DNA of 64,000 nucleotides from Skermanella aerolata KACC 11604 (GCF_000936425.1 NZ_AVFK01000018.1:1-64000), one strand, 5' to 3'. Numbered from the stretch's first letter, positions 44,525-54,815 are shown. Numbers and translations are program-made. Notes: generated by a model from the sequence alone, not told the origin.

Positions 44525-47218
44525 GTGTCCAATGTGATGTCACACTCTCTCGAGTTGGAAAATATGGGAGAGTACAAGCAACTGGAGGTGGCAGACAGGA
44601 GCTATCTCCATGTTCCGGTACAGGGCTTCGACGGGCTTGCCCGGCTGCCGTTCAGCCTCCGCGTTCTTCTTGAGAATCTGTTGCGCCAAGTCGCCGATGG
44701 CCGGTCGTCTCCGGGTGAGTTGCAAGCGCTCGCGGAGCGTCGTATCGGCGCCGGCTTGACCTTCTATCCGGCACGCGTTTTTCTACAGGATCTTCTCGGC
44801 GTTCCCGTTCTGGTCGATCTCGCGGCGCTTCGCGATGCCGTCGCCTCCGCCGGGGGCGATCCCCGCTCGGTCAATCCCAAGGTGCCCGCCGATCTGGTGA
44901 TCGACCATTCGCTGAGAGTCGATGTTTCGGCCACTCCCGAAGCCCGGCAAACCAATCTCGCACTCGAATATGAGCGGAACGCGGAGCGCTTCAGCTTTTT
45001 GCGGTGGTGCCAGCGCAGCTTCGACCAGCTTCGGGTCGTGCCGCCGGGCAAGGGCATCATGCACCAGATCAACCTCGAACATCTGGCCAAGGTTGTCTGG
45101 ATCGACGAAACGCCTGCGGGAATCGTGGCATATCCGGACACGCTGGTCGGCACAGACAGCCATTCTACGATGATAAACGGTTTGAGCGTGCTCGGCTGGG
45201 GCGTCGGCGGGATCGAGGCCGAGGCCGTCATGCTGGGCAAGCCGGTGTCGCTGCCGGTCCCGGAAGTCGTCGGGGTCGAGGTCAGCGGCAACCTGCCGGA
45301 GGGAACCACGCCGACCGACCTCGTGCTGACGATAACGGAGAAGCTCCGCGCGCTCGGCGTCGTCGGGAAGTTCGTCGAGTTCTTCGGGCCGGGCCTGGAT
45401 GCGCTTCAGGTCGCGACCCGGGGCACGATCGCCAACATGGCGCCCGAATACGGCGCCACCTGCGTCTTCTTCCCCCTGGACTGGCGCGCGCGCGATTACC
45501 TCCGGCTCACCGGCCGCCCGGAGGAGCAGGTCCAACTGGTCGAAGCCTATGCCAGGGCGCAGGGATTGTGGCGCGACGAGGCAACCACGGCGCCCGAGTT
45601 CGACCAGATCGTGACGCTGGATCTGGCAAGCATCCGCCCGTCGATCGCGGGGCCGTGGAACCCGGAGGATCGCATCGATCTCGGCAAGGCCGCGACGGCC
45701 TTCTGCGAGCATCACGAGAAGCTCAGCGGCAGGCCGGTTTCCGACCGGAAAATGCCGGTCGACGGCGCATCCTTCGAGTTGACCGACGGCGCCATCGTGA
45801 TCGCGGCGATCACGAGTTGCACGAACACGTCCAACCCCTTCAACATGATCGCGGCCGGACTGCTGGCCCGCAACGCCGTTGCCAAGGGATTGACGGTCAA
45901 GCCGTGGGTCAAGACCTCGCTGGCGCCCGGCAGTCAGGTCGTCGCGGCGGTACTCGAGCGGACGGGTCTCCAGACGTCGCTCGACGCGCTGGGCTTCCAT
46001 GTCGTCGGATTCGGCTGCACCACGTGCAATGGCATGTCCGGTCCGATCCCGAAGCCCATGGCGGAAGCGATCGAAGCCGGCAAGCTGGTGGCGGCCGCCG
46101 TGCTGTCGGGCAACCGCAATTTCGAAGGCCGCATCCATCCCAACGTCAGGGCTGCCTATCTGGCCTCGCCGGCCCTGGTCATCGCCCATGCGCTGGCCGG
46201 GGCGATGACGGCCGATATCTCGACCGGCCCGCTTGGCATGGGCGATGACGGGCTTCCGGTCACCCTGAAGGACATCTGGCCGGATACCGAGGAGATCGTC
46301 GCGATCATCGACTCCGCCTATGGGCCGGACCTGTTCCGCAGCAAATATGCCGACCTGTTCGACGGTGACGAGACGTGGGAGAAACTGGGCGGTGAAGCGG
46401 GCGACCGCTTCGCCTGGGATCCCGCCAGTACCTATGTCCGCTGCCCGCCATATTTCGACTTATTGTCGCGGGAAATCCCGGCGGTTGGTCCGGTAGCCCG
46501 AATGCGGCCGCTAGCCGTGTTGGGCGACAGCATCACCACCGACCACCTGTCGCCGTCGGGTGCCATCGTCGCCGGCTCCCCGGCCGCGCGGTTCCTGACA
46601 GATCGCGGCGTCAAGCCGGCCGACTTCAACTCTTACGGGACGCGGCGCGGCAATCACGAGGTCGCGGTGCGGGCGACCTTCGCAAACATCCGGCTCCGTA
46701 ACAAAATCGTTCCGGGTGTGGAAGGAGCTATGACGAGGCTGCTGCCGGACGGCACGGACCTGCCGATCTTCGACGCGGCGCTCGAGTATGGCCGGCGCGG
46801 AGTTCCCCTGGTCATCGTTGCCGGGCGCAACTACGGCTGCGGCTCGTCACGTGACTGGGCGGCCAAGGGCGTAGCGCTGCTGGGCGTCCGCGCCGTGATC
46901 GCCGAAAGCTTCGAGCGCATCCACCGCACCAACCTGATCGGCATGGGCATCCTGCCGCTCGTCTTCCCAAGCGAGACGACGGCGGACGGGCTGGCGATCG
47001 ACGGCACGGAAACTTTCGATCTGCCGGATCTGGCGACCGAACTCGGCGTCCGCGCCTCGATCACCTGCGTCATCAACCGCGCCGACGGCAACCGGACAAC
47101 CATCCCCCTGACGCTGCGCATCGAAACCGAAGATGAACTGGCATGGTGGCGTCATGGCGGCATCCTGCCGTTCGTCTGGCGCGATCAGGTGGCCGAAATC
47201 AGCAAGGAAGCACCATGA
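44525..47218 (+). CDS. acnD: Aconitase-family hydratase, AcnD-like
   Basis: The 897-residue protein has the AcnA/AcnD/IRP1 layout: LPFSLRVLLENLLR, QDLLGVPVLVDLAALRDAV, VIDHSLRVD, GIMHQINLEHLAKVVW, TDSHSTMINGLSVLGWGVGGIEAE, [4Fe-4S] ligands in ITSCTNTSNPFNM (about residue 431) and VGFGCTTCNGMSGP, and the C-terminal GRNYGCGSSRDWAAKG. Followed directly by prpF (ATGA overlap), it is best read as AcnD, which dehydrates 2-methylcitrate to 2-methylaconitate, or as an aconitase adapted to another tricarboxylate. GTG 44525 is the longest start; GTG 44534 and ATG 44537 are possible. No prpB or prpC is adjacent. Confidence 0.85.
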   Translation: MSNVMSHSLELENMGEYKQLEVADRSYLHVPVQGFDGLARLPFSLRVLLENLLRQVADGRSSPGELQALAERRIGAGLTFYPARVFLQDLLGVPVLVDLAALRDAVASAGGDPRSVNPKVPADLVIDHSLRVDVSATPEARQTNLALEYERNAERFSFLRWCQRSFDQLRVVPPGKGIMHQINLEHLAKVVWIDETPAGIVAYPDTLVGTDSHSTMINGLSVLGWGVGGIEAEAVMLGKPVSLPVPEVVGVEVSGNLPEGTTPTDLVLTITEKLRALGVVGKFVEFFGPGLDALQVATRGTIANMAPEYGATCVFFPLDWRARDYLRLTGRPEEQVQLVEAYARAQGLWRDEATTAPEFDQIVTLDLASIRPSIAGPWNPEDRIDLGKAATAFCEHHEKLSGRPVSDRKMPVDGASFELTDGAIVIAAITSCTNTSNPFNMIAAGLLARNAVAKGLTVKPWVKTSLAPGSQVVAAVLERTGLQTSLDALGFHVVGFGCTTCNGMSGPIPKPMAEAIEAGKLVAAAVLSGNRNFEGRIHPNVRAAYLASPALVIAHALAGAMTADISTGPLGMGDDGLPVTLKDIWPDTEEIVAIIDSAYGPDLFRSKYADLFDGDETWEKLGGEAGDRFAWDPASTYVRCPPYFDLLSREIPAVGPVARMRPLAVLGDSITTDHLSPSGAIVAGSPAARFLTDRGVKPADFNSYGTRRGNHEVAVRATFANIRLRNKIVPGVEGAMTRLLPDGTDLPIFDAALEYGRRGVPLVIVAGRNYGCGSSRDWAAKGVALLGVRAVIAESFERIHRTNLIGMGILPLVFPSETTADGLAIDGTETFDLPDLATELGVRASITCVINRADGNRTTIPLTLRIETEDELAWWRHGGILPFVWRDQVAEISKEAP

Positions 47219-48348
47219 GCCAGAAATTCGTCCCCGCCGTCTTCATGCGCGGCGGTTCCAGCAAGGGCGTCGTCTTCCACGAACGGGACCTGCCGGCCGA
47301 TCGGGCCGAGCGGGACCGGCTGTTCCTGGACGTGCTCGGCACGCCGGACCCGTATGGAAGGCAGCTCAACGGCATGGGCGGCGGCATCTCTTCGCTGTCC
47401 AAGGTGGCGATCATCGGACCGTCCACCCACCCCGACGCCGATGTCGATTACACATTCGGCCAAGTCGTCGTCGACCGCCCCCTAGTGGACTACGGCGCCA
47501 ACTGCGGAAACCTTTCTTCCGTGGTCGGCCCCTTCGCGGTCGATACCGGACTGGTCGAGGCTGCCGACGGCGAGGTGCTGGTTCGCATCCACAACACCAA
47601 CACCCGCAAGATCATCCATGCCCGCTTCGACGTGAAGGACGGCAAGGCGGTGACCAAGGGGGACTTCGCCATCGCCGGCGTCGCCGGAACCGCCGCCCGC
47701 ATCAGGCTGGACTTCCTGGATCCCGGCGGCACCGTCACTCCCGGCCTGCTGCCGACCGGCAATGTCGTGGACAGGATCACGGTCGATGGCGTCGGCGAGA
47801 TGGAAGTCTCCCTGATCGACGCCAGCAACCCGGTCGTCTATGTGCGGGCATCCGACCTGAGCATCGAAGGCACGGAATCGCCGGACGAGATCGAAGCCGT
47901 TCCGGGATTGATGGCCAAGCTCGACCGGATCCGCAGGCAGGCTGGGGTCATGATGGGTCTGGCCGCCACCCCGGATGCCGTCGGCCTGTCCAATCCGAAG
48001 ATCGCGATGGTCGTTCAGCCGACGCTGTTCAGGACCCTGGACGGCGAGGCGTTCGAACCGGCAACCCACGAGATCGGAGTCAGGATGCTGTCGATGGAGC
48101 GGGCGCATCGGGCCGTGACCCTGACCGGAGCCATGTGCGTCGGCGTCGCGTGCCGGATAGAGGGGACGGTGCCCAACTTGCTGGCGTCGCCACCGGCGGC
48201 GGATGGTGAAATCCGGGTCGGCAATCCGTCCGGCGTCGTTTCCGTCGGGTCGGAGATCCGGTACGACGGCGGCTGGATCGCCGACAGCGCCGTCGTCTTC
48301 AGGACGGCGCGTACCCTGATGACGGGAGCTGTCGCGGTGCCCGGGTGA
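47215..48348 (+). CDS. prpF: PrpF-family isomerase (2-methylaconitate cis-trans isomerase type)
   Basis: The 377-residue protein of the diaminopimelate epimerase fold has AVFMRGGSSKGVVFHERDLP, GMGGGISSLSKVAIIGPS, VDYGANCGNLSSVVGPFAVD and GVMMGLA, all typical of PrpF. PrpF isomerises 2-methylaconitate so that AcnB can rehydrate it. Relatives are 4-oxalomesaconate tautomerases, so the substrate depends on the pathway. It starts inside the AcnD-like stop with AAGGAAG 4-5 bases upstream. Confidence 0.9.
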   Translation: MSQKFVPAVFMRGGSSKGVVFHERDLPADRAERDRLFLDVLGTPDPYGRQLNGMGGGISSLSKVAIIGPSTHPDADVDYTFGQVVVDRPLVDYGANCGNLSSVVGPFAVDTGLVEAADGEVLVRIHNTNTRKIIHARFDVKDGKAVTKGDFAIAGVAGTAARIRLDFLDPGGTVTPGLLPTGNVVDRITVDGVGEMEVSLIDASNPVVYVRASDLSIEGTESPDEIEAVPGLMAKLDRIRRQAGVMMGLAATPDAVGLSNPKIAMVVQPTLFRTLDGEAFEPATHEIGVRMLSMERAHRAVTLTGAMCVGVACRIEGTVPNLLASPPAADGEIRVGNPSGVVSVGSEIRYDGGWIADSAVVFRTARTLMTGAVAVPG

Positions 48349-48351
48349 CCG

Positions 48352-49104
48352 TTATCGGGCACCGTCGCCGGCATCCAGGACCCGCAACAGGTCGTCGTGC
48401 AGCACTGGGTAGTGGGTGAAACAGCGAAGAACCGACCCGTCGAGCACCCGTTCGAAGGACATGTTGTCGATGTGGCGGCTGGCGACGATGCATCGCTGAT
48501 AGACCTCGACCAGGGGACGGGCGCACAGGTACATCTTGGATCTCGACGCCGAGAAGGGCCGGATGTGTCGCCCCATCTCCGACAGGCAGAACTCCGTCAT
48601 GGCGGTCGCGACGCCTGGCCAATCCGGGTCGAAGCAGTCGTCGAGCACGATGACGGCTTCGGGAGTCAGCAGCGGAGCGAAGTTCCGCAGATCGTTGAGG
48701 ACGCCGGGATGATCGTGAACGGCGTCGATGTGGAGAAATCTCAAGCTGCCCGGCGCAACCTCGGGAGGCACGGCCCGCATCGAGGGGAGGTCACGCTGTA
48801 TGCAGCCCAGCCTGCCGTCAAGATCAGGGCAAAAGCGGCGAATGTTGCTTTCGACGACAGCCTGAGAGACTTCATGGAAGAGGTCGAAGCAGAAGAGCGA
48901 TTCGCCCGGTCGCGCCAAGGCTCCAAGGCCGATGGCCGACCGTCCCTCGTAAACCCCAAGCTCACAAAGATCTCCGCGCCAGCCAGCCTCTTTCTGGATG
49001 AAGTCCAGAAGCCAGAACATGATCAGATCGTGATCGTAGAACCAGCCTTTGACCTCCGGCTCGACCTGATTCTTGTAGAGCTTCCAGAACTTGAAGATCT
49101 CCAT
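48352..49104 (-). CDS. Class I SAM methyltransferase, TylF/macrocin O-methyltransferase-like
   Basis: The 250-residue protein has WFYDHDLIMFWLLDFIQKEAG, SAM motif DLCELGVYEGRSAIGLGAL, LFCFDLFHE, LRFLHIDAVHDHPGVLNDL (metal-type HxD segment) and AVIVLDDCFDPDWPGV. This matches TylF-type metal-dependent O-methyltransferases used on sugars and other small molecules. ATG 49104 is preferred; GTG 49125 is possible. It stands alone, 4 bp from the convergent prpF stop. Its substrate is unknown. Confidence 0.8.
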   Translation of the reverse strand: MEIFKFWKLYKNQVEPEVKGWFYDHDLIMFWLLDFIQKEAGWRGDLCELGVYEGRSAIGLGALARPGESLFCFDLFHEVSQAVVESNIRRFCPDLDGRLGCIQRDLPSMRAVPPEVAPGSLRFLHIDAVHDHPGVLNDLRNFAPLLTPEAVIVLDDCFDPDWPGVATAMTEFCLSEMGRHIRPFSASRSKMYLCARPLVEVYQRCIVASRHIDNMSFERVLDGSVLRCFTHYPVLHDDLLRVLDAGDGAR

Positions 49105-49210
49105 CGATGGCCCCGATAATCCCACAAATCATGACGTGCGGTGTCATCGGGAACTATAGAGGCCATCGGTAAACGAAACCGGACAAATGGTCCCGTTGCG
49201 AACCGACGCG

Positions 49211-49927
49211 TCAGTAACGCCGCAGCAATCCGACGAGGCGTCCCTGAACCCGCACCCGGTCGGCCCCGAAGATCCGGGTTTCGAAGGCAGGGTTCGCCGG
49301 CTCCAGCGCTACCGTCTGCCCCTTGCGGCGCAGACGCTTCAAGGTCACCTCGTGCTCATCGATCAGCGCCACGACGATCGACCCGCTGTCGGCCACCTCG
49401 CACCGGTTGATGATGACGGTATCGCCGTCAAGGATGCCGGCTTCCACCATGCTGTCGCCCGCAACCTCGAGCGCGTAGTGATCGCCGGGCGGGAGCATCG
49501 TGGACGGGACGTTGATCATGGCGCTGTTGTCGCGCAGCGCCTCGATCGGCGTACCGGCGGCGATCCTGCCATAGAGCGGCAGTTCGATCGCCTCCACCTG
49601 ATGGTTGACCTCCCGGCCGGCCAGCGTGCCGGAGAAATCGCCCTTGATGACGTTGGGCTGGAACTTGGCCCGCTCGGCGGCGCGCGGCTGGCGCCCGCTA
49701 CCAGCATCCGATCCCTCCGGCAGCTTCAGCACTTCGAGCGCACGCGCCCGATGAGGCAGACGACGGATGAAGCCGCGTTCCTCAAGACCGGTAATCAGCC
49801 GGTGGATGCCGGACTTGGACTTGAGGCCAAGAGCGTCCTTCATTTCGTCGAAGGACGGCGAAACTCCACCTTCACCCAGCCGGTCGTTGATGAAGAGCAG
49901 AAGTTCGTATTGTTTACGTGTCAGCAT
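49211..49927 (-). CDS. lexA: SOS repressor LexA
   Basis: The 238-residue protein has an N-terminal winged helix ([17 protein letters not shown], then [30 protein letters not shown]), the self-cleavage site Ala 124-Gly 125 in [11 protein letters not shown], and the Ser 159/Lys 197 dyad ([28 protein letters not shown]). Two LexA-type boxes lie 32-71 bp upstream, so it represses itself. It closes the trpCDG-moaC-moeA block, 131 bp after moeA. Confidence 0.97.
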   Translation of the reverse strand: MLTRKQYELLLFINDRLGEGGVSPSFDEMKDALGLKSKSGIHRLITGLEERGFIRRLPHRARALEVLKLPEGSDAGSGRQPRAAERAKFQPNVIKGDFSGTLAGREVNHQVEAIELPLYGRIAAGTPIEALRDNSAMINVPSTMLPPGDHYALEVAGDSMVEAGILDGDTVIINRCEVADSGSIVVALIDEHEVTLKRLRRKGQTVALEPANPAFETRIFGADRVRVQGRLVGLLRRY

Positions 49928-49958
49928 CTACGCCCCCTGCGCGTGACCACCCGGTCCG

Positions 49959-49973
49959 GAACAAAACACAAAC
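49959..49973 (-). promoter_or_regulatory. lexA: Second, weaker LexA box
   Basis: Read on the minus strand this is GTTT-N7-GTTC, one base from the alphaproteobacterial LexA direct repeat. It lies 32 bp before the lexA start. Confidence 0.45.
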
Positions 49974-49983
49974 ATTATCATAC

Positions 49984-49998
49984 GTTCTAGTTTGGTTC
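49984..49998. promoter_or_regulatory. lexA: LexA box GTTC-N7-GTTC
   Basis: GTTC at 49984-49987 and 49995-49998 with 7 bp between is an exact match to the alphaproteobacterial SOS box. It lies 57 bp before the lexA start, within the likely promoter. Confidence 0.85.
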
Positions 49999-50058
49999 AC
50001 GTAAGGCGTCAAGCATTCCCCATCAAAAATTTAACTCTTTTAAAGGGGGAAGGTCCAG

Positions 50059-51270
50059 CTACAGACTAAATGAACCTCCCGTCAGCGGAAGAATTTCCAC
50101 GATGTCGTCCTTGGAAGCCGCGGGCGCAAAAGGCGGTCGGACGATCAGGCAGTCGGCCCGGGCAAGCACCGAAACCAGCGAACTATCCTGCGACTCGAAC
50201 GGCTGGGCGATCAACTCGCCGGCCGGAGAGCGGCTTAGAGTAGCCCTCATGTAGTCTTCGCGCTGGTCGTTTTGCTTGACCGGTACCCCCAGGCGCGCCT
50301 TCAGGCGAGTTTCCGTAGGGTCGAGTCCCTGCATCCGGAGCAGGGCAGGGCGCAGGAAAAGGACCGAACAGACATAGCTGGAAACGGGATTGCCGGGCAG
50401 TCCAAGCACCGGAACATCGCCCAGGCGGCCGAACATCAGCGGTTTGCCCGGCCGCATCGCGATCTTGTAGAAATCCAGATCCATGCCCCGGTCGCCCAGG
50501 ACGCTGCGGACCAGATCGTATTCGCCTGCCGAAGCGCCGCCCGACGTGACGAGCAGGTCGGCATTCCAAGCGCCGGCGGTCAGTTCCGCCAGCGACTCCG
50601 GCGTATCGAAAGCAACGCCAAGGTTGAACGGCACGCCGCCGAAAGCCGTCACCAGGGCCGACAGCGCGAACGCGTTGGAACTGACGATCTGGTTCGATCC
50701 GACGGGGTCGCCCGGCAGGACGACCTCGTTGCCGGTCGCGAGAATCGCGATGCGGGGCCGGCGATGAACCCTGATCCAGGGCACGTTCATGGCGGCTGCA
50801 AGGCCGACGTCCCGAGCCGTCAGAAGCTTCCCGGCCGGAACGCCAATCTGCCCCGCCTGGAAGTCGATGCCGGCGAACCGGACGTGACGGTGACGGACAC
50901 CGGCTTGGAGAACCGTTATCCGGTTTCCCTCGGCTTCCGTGTCTTCCTGGATCACGACGCTGTCGGCACCGTCGGGGAGCGGCGCTCCCGTGAAGATGCG
51001 CACCGTCTCCCCGGGTCCGATCCGCCCGTCGAAGGCGCTGCCGGCCTGAACCTCGCCGACTTGCCGCAGGATTGCGGGCGCCTGCGCCACATCCTCGGCA
51101 CGGACGGCATACCCGTCCATCGCCGACATCGACGCCGGCGGCTGGGACAAGCGTGCGTGGATATCCTCGGCCGTCACCCGGCCCAGCGCGTCGGGCAACG
51201 CGACCAGTTCCGCCGGCAGCGGCGAGAAGGCGGAAAGGACGCGGCTCAGGGCTTCGGCGACTGGAATCAT
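50059..51270 (-). CDS. moeA: Molybdopterin molybdenumtransferase MoeA
   Basis: The 403-residue protein has [13 protein letters not shown] (MDGYA with catalytic Asp), [55 protein letters not shown] and [21 protein letters not shown]. It inserts molybdenum into adenylylated molybdopterin. It overlaps moaC by 4 bp, so the two cofactor genes are coupled. Confidence 0.96.
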   Translation of the reverse strand: MIPVAEALSRVLSAFSPLPAELVALPDALGRVTAEDIHARLSQPPASMSAMDGYAVRAEDVAQAPAILRQVGEVQAGSAFDGRIGPGETVRIFTGAPLPDGADSVVIQEDTEAEGNRITVLQAGVRHRHVRFAGIDFQAGQIGVPAGKLLTARDVGLAAAMNVPWIRVHRRPRIAILATGNEVVLPGDPVGSNQIVSSNAFALSALVTAFGGVPFNLGVAFDTPESLAELTAGAWNADLLVTSGGASAGEYDLVRSVLGDRGMDLDFYKIAMRPGKPLMFGRLGDVPVLGLPGNPVSSYVCSVLFLRPALLRMQGLDPTETRLKARLGVPVKQNDQREDYMRATLSRSPAGELIAQPFESQDSSLVSVLARADCLIVRPPFAPAASKDDIVEILPLTGGSFSL

Positions 51271-51776
51271 GGGGCTGTCCCGTAGTCTCCGCTTTTGCCG
51301 CCCGCTTTGTGGAGCAGACTAACATCGCCGATCGTCATACCGCGATCGACCGCCTTGCACATATCGTAGACGGTTAATGCCGCGACCGATACCGCCGTAA
51401 GCGCCTCCATCTCGACACCTGTCCTGCCCTTCAGCTTGCAGGTGGACGTGATGTCGACGGCGTTGCGTTCCGGATCGCAGGTCAAGTCGACCTTGACCGA
51501 CGTAAGCGCCAGCGGATGGCATAGTGGGATCAGGTCGGGCGTACGCTTGGCCCCCATGATGCCGGCAAGCCGGGCGACGGAGAGAACGTCTCCCTTCTTG
51601 AGGCCGCCGGACATGATCAGGGCCAGCGTTTCCGGCCTCATGAACACCGATCCCCGGGCGGTCGCCGTCCGTTCCGTGATGTCCTTGTCCGAGACATCTA
51701 CCATGACGGCGCGGCCTTCCGCGTCGAAATGCGTGAACCCGGCGGCCGCTTCTCCTCCAGTCGGCTTCTCCATCAT
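51267..51776 (-). CDS. moaC: Cyclic pyranopterin monophosphate synthase MoaC
   Basis: The 169-residue protein has [55 protein letters not shown] and the end [10 protein letters not shown], all hallmarks of MoaC. It makes cyclic pyranopterin monophosphate, the first step product of molybdenum cofactor synthesis. It overlaps both trpC upstream (4 bp) and moeA downstream (4 bp). Confidence 0.97.
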   Translation of the reverse strand: MMEKPTGGEAAAGFTHFDAEGRAVMVDVSDKDITERTATARGSVFMRPETLALIMSGGLKKGDVLSVARLAGIMGAKRTPDLIPLCHPLALTSVKVDLTCDPERNAVDITSTCKLKGRTGVEMEALTAVSVAALTVYDMCKAVDRGMTIGDVSLLHKAGGKSGDYGTAP

Positions 51777-52576
51777 TCGGCCGCCATCGGTGTCAGGAGA
51801 GACCGGGTCGCCTCGGCGACGTCCTGCTGCCGCATCAGGCTTTCACCGACCAGGAAGCACTTGGCGCCGACCTGCGCCATGCGGGCAAGGTCGGCCGGCG
51901 TATAGAGACCGCTTTCGCTCACCAGCATCCGTCCTTCGGGAAGCCATGCTGCAAGCTGCTCCGTCGTGGCGATATCGACGGCCAAAGTCTTTAGATTTCG
52001 GTTGTTTACACCGATCAGTTCACAGGGAAGCTGAAGAGCGCGATCGAGTTCTTCCCCGTTATGGACTTCCACCAGGACATCCATGCCGTAGCGGTCGGCG
52101 ACCTCCGCCAGTTCCTTGGCGGTCTGGTCGTCCAGAGCCGCCATGATCAGCAGGATGCAGTCGGCGCCAAGCGCCCGCGCTTCGACCACTTGATAAGGAT
52201 CAAGCATGAAGTCCTTGCGAAGGCACGGTAATTCGCAGGCGGCGCGAGCCTCTACCAGGAATGCGTCATTCCCTTGGAAGTACGGGATATCAGTCAGCAC
52301 GGACAGGCATGCGGCGCCGCCGTCCCGATATGCCCGCGCCAATGCGGCAGGCTGAAAATCTTCCCGAATCAATCCCTTGCTGGGTGAAGCTCGCTTGATT
52401 TCTGCGATCAGGCCATAGCTTCCGGCCTCCACCTTGCGGCGAAGCGCCTTGATGAACCCGCGCGGTGGATCGGCCCGCAGCGCCGCCCGGTCGACTTCGG
52501 CAAAGCTCCGCTCGGCGCGGCGGGCGGCGACATGGACTCGCTTCTCGGCGCAGATGCGGTCAAGGACATCGCTCAT
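51773..52576 (-). CDS. trpC: Indole-3-glycerol phosphate synthase
   Basis: The 267-residue TIM barrel has [15 protein letters not shown] (catalytic Lys), [48 protein letters not shown] and [13 protein letters not shown]. It closes the indole ring in tryptophan synthesis. Start and stop overlap trpD and moaC by 4 bp each. Confidence 0.97.
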   Translation of the reverse strand: MSDVLDRICAEKRVHVAARRAERSFAEVDRAALRADPPRGFIKALRRKVEAGSYGLIAEIKRASPSKGLIREDFQPAALARAYRDGGAACLSVLTDIPYFQGNDAFLVEARAACELPCLRKDFMLDPYQVVEARALGADCILLIMAALDDQTAKELAEVADRYGMDVLVEVHNGEELDRALQLPCELIGVNNRNLKTLAVDIATTEQLAAWLPEGRMLVSESGLYTPADLARMAQVGAKCFLVGESLMRQQDVAEATRSLLTPMAAE

Positions 52577-53610
52577 GCCGGGTCTCCGCTGTTGGTCATC
52601 TTAATCAACCGGTCGAGCACCGCTCTGGCACCCCGGCCGTCGATGGCCGTCCGTGCCAGATCGGCAGCGTCCCTGATATCGTCCGCCTTGCCCGCCACCA
52701 GTAGGGCGGCGGCGCTGTTCAGCAGCACGATGTCCCGGTAGGCGCCGAGCGAACCGGCGAGGACGGCGTTCAAGGCTTCCGCATTGGTCGCGGCGTCGCC
52801 GCCCTTCAGGTCGGCGGGATTGGACGGCTTCAGCCCGGCATCGGCCGGATCGAGGTCGAACCGGGTGACTTGGCCGTTCTTCAACTGCGCCACATGGGAA
52901 AGCCCTGTTGTCGTCAATTCGTCCAACCCGTCGGAACCGTGGACGACCCAGGCTGTCTCCGATCCCAGCCGCGCCAGCACCTGCGCCAGCGGCTCGACCC
53001 ATTCCTCGGAAAAGACGCCAAGAAGCTGCCGCTTGGCGCCGGCCGGGTTCGACAGCGGCCCCATCAGGTTGAAGATCGTCCGGGTGCCCAGTTCGACCCG
53101 CGTGCCGGCGACGTTGCGCATGGCGGTGTGATGCCGCGGCGCCATCAGGAAACAGATGCCGATCTCGTCCAGCGCCCGCTGGACCAGCGTCATCTCGCAC
53201 TCGATGTTGACGCCCAGGGCCGTCAATACGTCCGCTGCGCCCGACTTGCTCGACGCGGCGCGGTTGCCGTGTTTGGCGACCGGTACGCCGCAGGCCGCGA
53301 CCACGAGAGCCGTCGCCGTCGAGATGTTGTACGTACCGGACGCATCGCCGCCGGTGCCGCAGGTATCGATCGTGCCGGGAGGCGCCACGATCGGCACCGC
53401 CTTGGCCCGCATGGTCCGGGCAGCCCCCGTGATCTCCTCGATCGTTTCGCCGCGCACGCGCAGCGCCATCAGAAAGCCGCCCATCTGCGACGGGGTGGCG
53501 TTGCCCGACATGATGATGTCGAAGGCGAGTTCGGCCTCGTCCTCGCTCAACCGGCGACCGGCGGCTACGCCGGCCAGGATAGCCTTCATATCCGACATAT
53601 CGGCCGTCAT
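52573..53610 (-). CDS. trpD: Anthranilate phosphoribosyltransferase
   Basis: The 345-residue protein has [27 protein letters not shown] (PRPP site), [37 protein letters not shown] and [13 protein letters not shown]. It transfers phosphoribose to anthranilate. The ATG overlaps the trpG stop by 4 bp. Confidence 0.97.
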   Translation of the reverse strand: MTADMSDMKAILAGVAAGRRLSEDEAELAFDIIMSGNATPSQMGGFLMALRVRGETIEEITGAARTMRAKAVPIVAPPGTIDTCGTGGDASGTYNISTATALVVAACGVPVAKHGNRAASSKSGAADVLTALGVNIECEMTLVQRALDEIGICFLMAPRHHTAMRNVAGTRVELGTRTIFNLMGPLSNPAGAKRQLLGVFSEEWVEPLAQVLARLGSETAWVVHGSDGLDELTTTGLSHVAQLKNGQVTRFDLDPADAGLKPSNPADLKGGDAATNAEALNAVLAGSLGAYRDIVLLNSAAALLVAGKADDIRDAADLARTAIDGRGARAVLDRLIKMTNSGDPA

Positions 53611-54212
53611 GCCGCGCGCTCCGATGGGGTGCTGGTGCCAGGACCGGTAAGCCGGACGAAGTTGGCCAGCAGTTCGTGACCATGTTCAGAGGCGATGCTC
53701 TCCGGATGGAACTGCACGCCATGGATCGGCAAGTCGCGGTGCATCAGGCCCATGATCAGCCCGTCCTCGCTTTCCGCCGTGACCTTCAGTACGTCCGGCA
53801 GCGTTTCCCGCTCGACGATCAGCGAATGATAGCGGGTGGCGGGAAAGGGGGAGGGCAGGCCGGCCAGCACGCTTTCGCCGGAGTGGCTCATCATGCTTAT
53901 CTTGCCGTGCATCGGCGCGGGCGCGCGGATGACCCGCCCGCCGAAGGCCTGTCCTATCGCCTGATGACCCAGGCAGACGCCCATCAGCGGGATTCGCCGC
54001 TCGGCCGCGGCGGCGATGGTGTCCAGGCAGATGCCGGCGCGGTCGGGATCGCACGGACCGGGAGACAGCACGATGCCGTCGGGCCGCAGATCGAGCGCCT
54101 GTGCGACCGTCAGTGCGTCATTACGTTTCACCACGATCTCCGCGCCCAGTTCACCGAGGAAATGGACGAGGTTGTAGGTGAAACTGTCATAGTTATCGAT
54201 CAGCAGCAGCAT
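53607..54212 (-). CDS. trpG: Anthranilate synthase component II (glutamine amidotransferase)
   Basis: The 201-residue protein starts [21 protein letters not shown] and has [11 protein letters not shown], the nucleophile elbow [16 protein letters not shown], and [15 protein letters not shown] with His and Glu of the triad. It supplies ammonia to TrpE. ATG 54212 gives the standard N-terminus; the frame is open to 54233. It is separated from trpE by a 2-kb plus-strand block. Confidence 0.96.
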   Translation of the reverse strand: MLLLIDNYDSFTYNLVHFLGELGAEIVVKRNDALTVAQALDLRPDGIVLSPGPCDPDRAGICLDTIAAAAERRIPLMGVCLGHQAIGQAFGGRVIRAPAPMHGKISMMSHSGESVLAGLPSPFPATRYHSLIVERETLPDVLKVTAESEDGLIMGLMHRDLPIHGVQFHPESIASEHGHELLANFVRLTGPGTSTPSERAA

Positions 54213-54306
54213 GCGGCAACCCGCGGCAAACAAATGGGAAACAAGCGAGCGGTTACCCTACAAGGCGGAACCCGGAAATTCCAGCGCGGCGACGCATGCC
54301 GGTACC

Positions 54307-54339
54307 TTGACCTTCCCGGCACTGGAAGCCCCATATGAA
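54307..54339 (+). promoter_or_regulatory. CueR/HmrR-type copper promoter
   Basis: TTGACC (54307-54312) overlaps a CTTCC-N7-GGAAG dyad (54312-54316 and 54324-54328), and a -10-like CATATGA begins at 54332, leaving a spacer of about 19-21 bp. This is the MerR-family arrangement seen at copA of E. coli, with the same arms and the same 7-bp centre. It lies 65-97 bp before hmrR. Confidence 0.7.
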
Positions 54340-54403
54340 TACCATCTGGCTGTGAGTAACGATCTGTTAACGATGAAAACCCATCGTATCGGGAGAGCGT
54401 TTC

Positions 54404-54811
54404 ATGAATATCGGGACAGTTGCCAAGCGCTCCGGCGTGCCGGCCAAGACCATTCGCTATTATGAAAGCATCGGCCTGATCGCGTCCGCCGGCCGCAGCG
54501 CCAACGGTTACCGGGTCTACACGTCGGAGGAGGTCGAAACCCTGCGTTTCGTTTCGCATGCGCGTTCGCTGGGCTTCGCGGTCAAGGACGTCGCCAACCT
54601 GTTGACCCTCTGGCGCGACCGGAGCCGTGCCAGCGCCGACGTCAAGGCGCTGGCGCGCGGTCACATCGCGGAGATCGACGCCAAGATCGCCGAACTGCGG
54701 AATATCCGTGAAACGCTGGTCGACCTGGTCCAGCGCTGCCACGGCGACGACCGTCCCGACTGTCCCATTCTCGACTCGCTGGCTACATCATCGACAGAGC
54801 ATCGCACCTGA
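54404..54811 (+). CDS. hmrR: Cu(I)-responsive MerR-family regulator (CueR/HmrR)
   Basis: The 135-residue protein has the MerR helix-turn-helix MNIGTVAKRSGVPAKTIRYYESIGL and RSANGYRVYTSEEVETLRFV, a dimerisation helix, and metal-binding Cys 112 and Cys 120 in RCHGDDRPDCPIL, the same spacing as CueR, specific for monovalent Cu/Ag/Au. GGGAG precedes the ATG. A copper-type operator lies just upstream. The deacetylase gene follows after 4 bp. Confidence 0.92.
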   Translation: MNIGTVAKRSGVPAKTIRYYESIGLIASAGRSANGYRVYTSEEVETLRFVSHARSLGFAVKDVANLLTLWRDRSRASADVKALARGHIAEIDAKIAELRNIRETLVDLVQRCHGDDRPDCPILDSLATSSTEHRT

Positions 54812-54815
54812 CATT

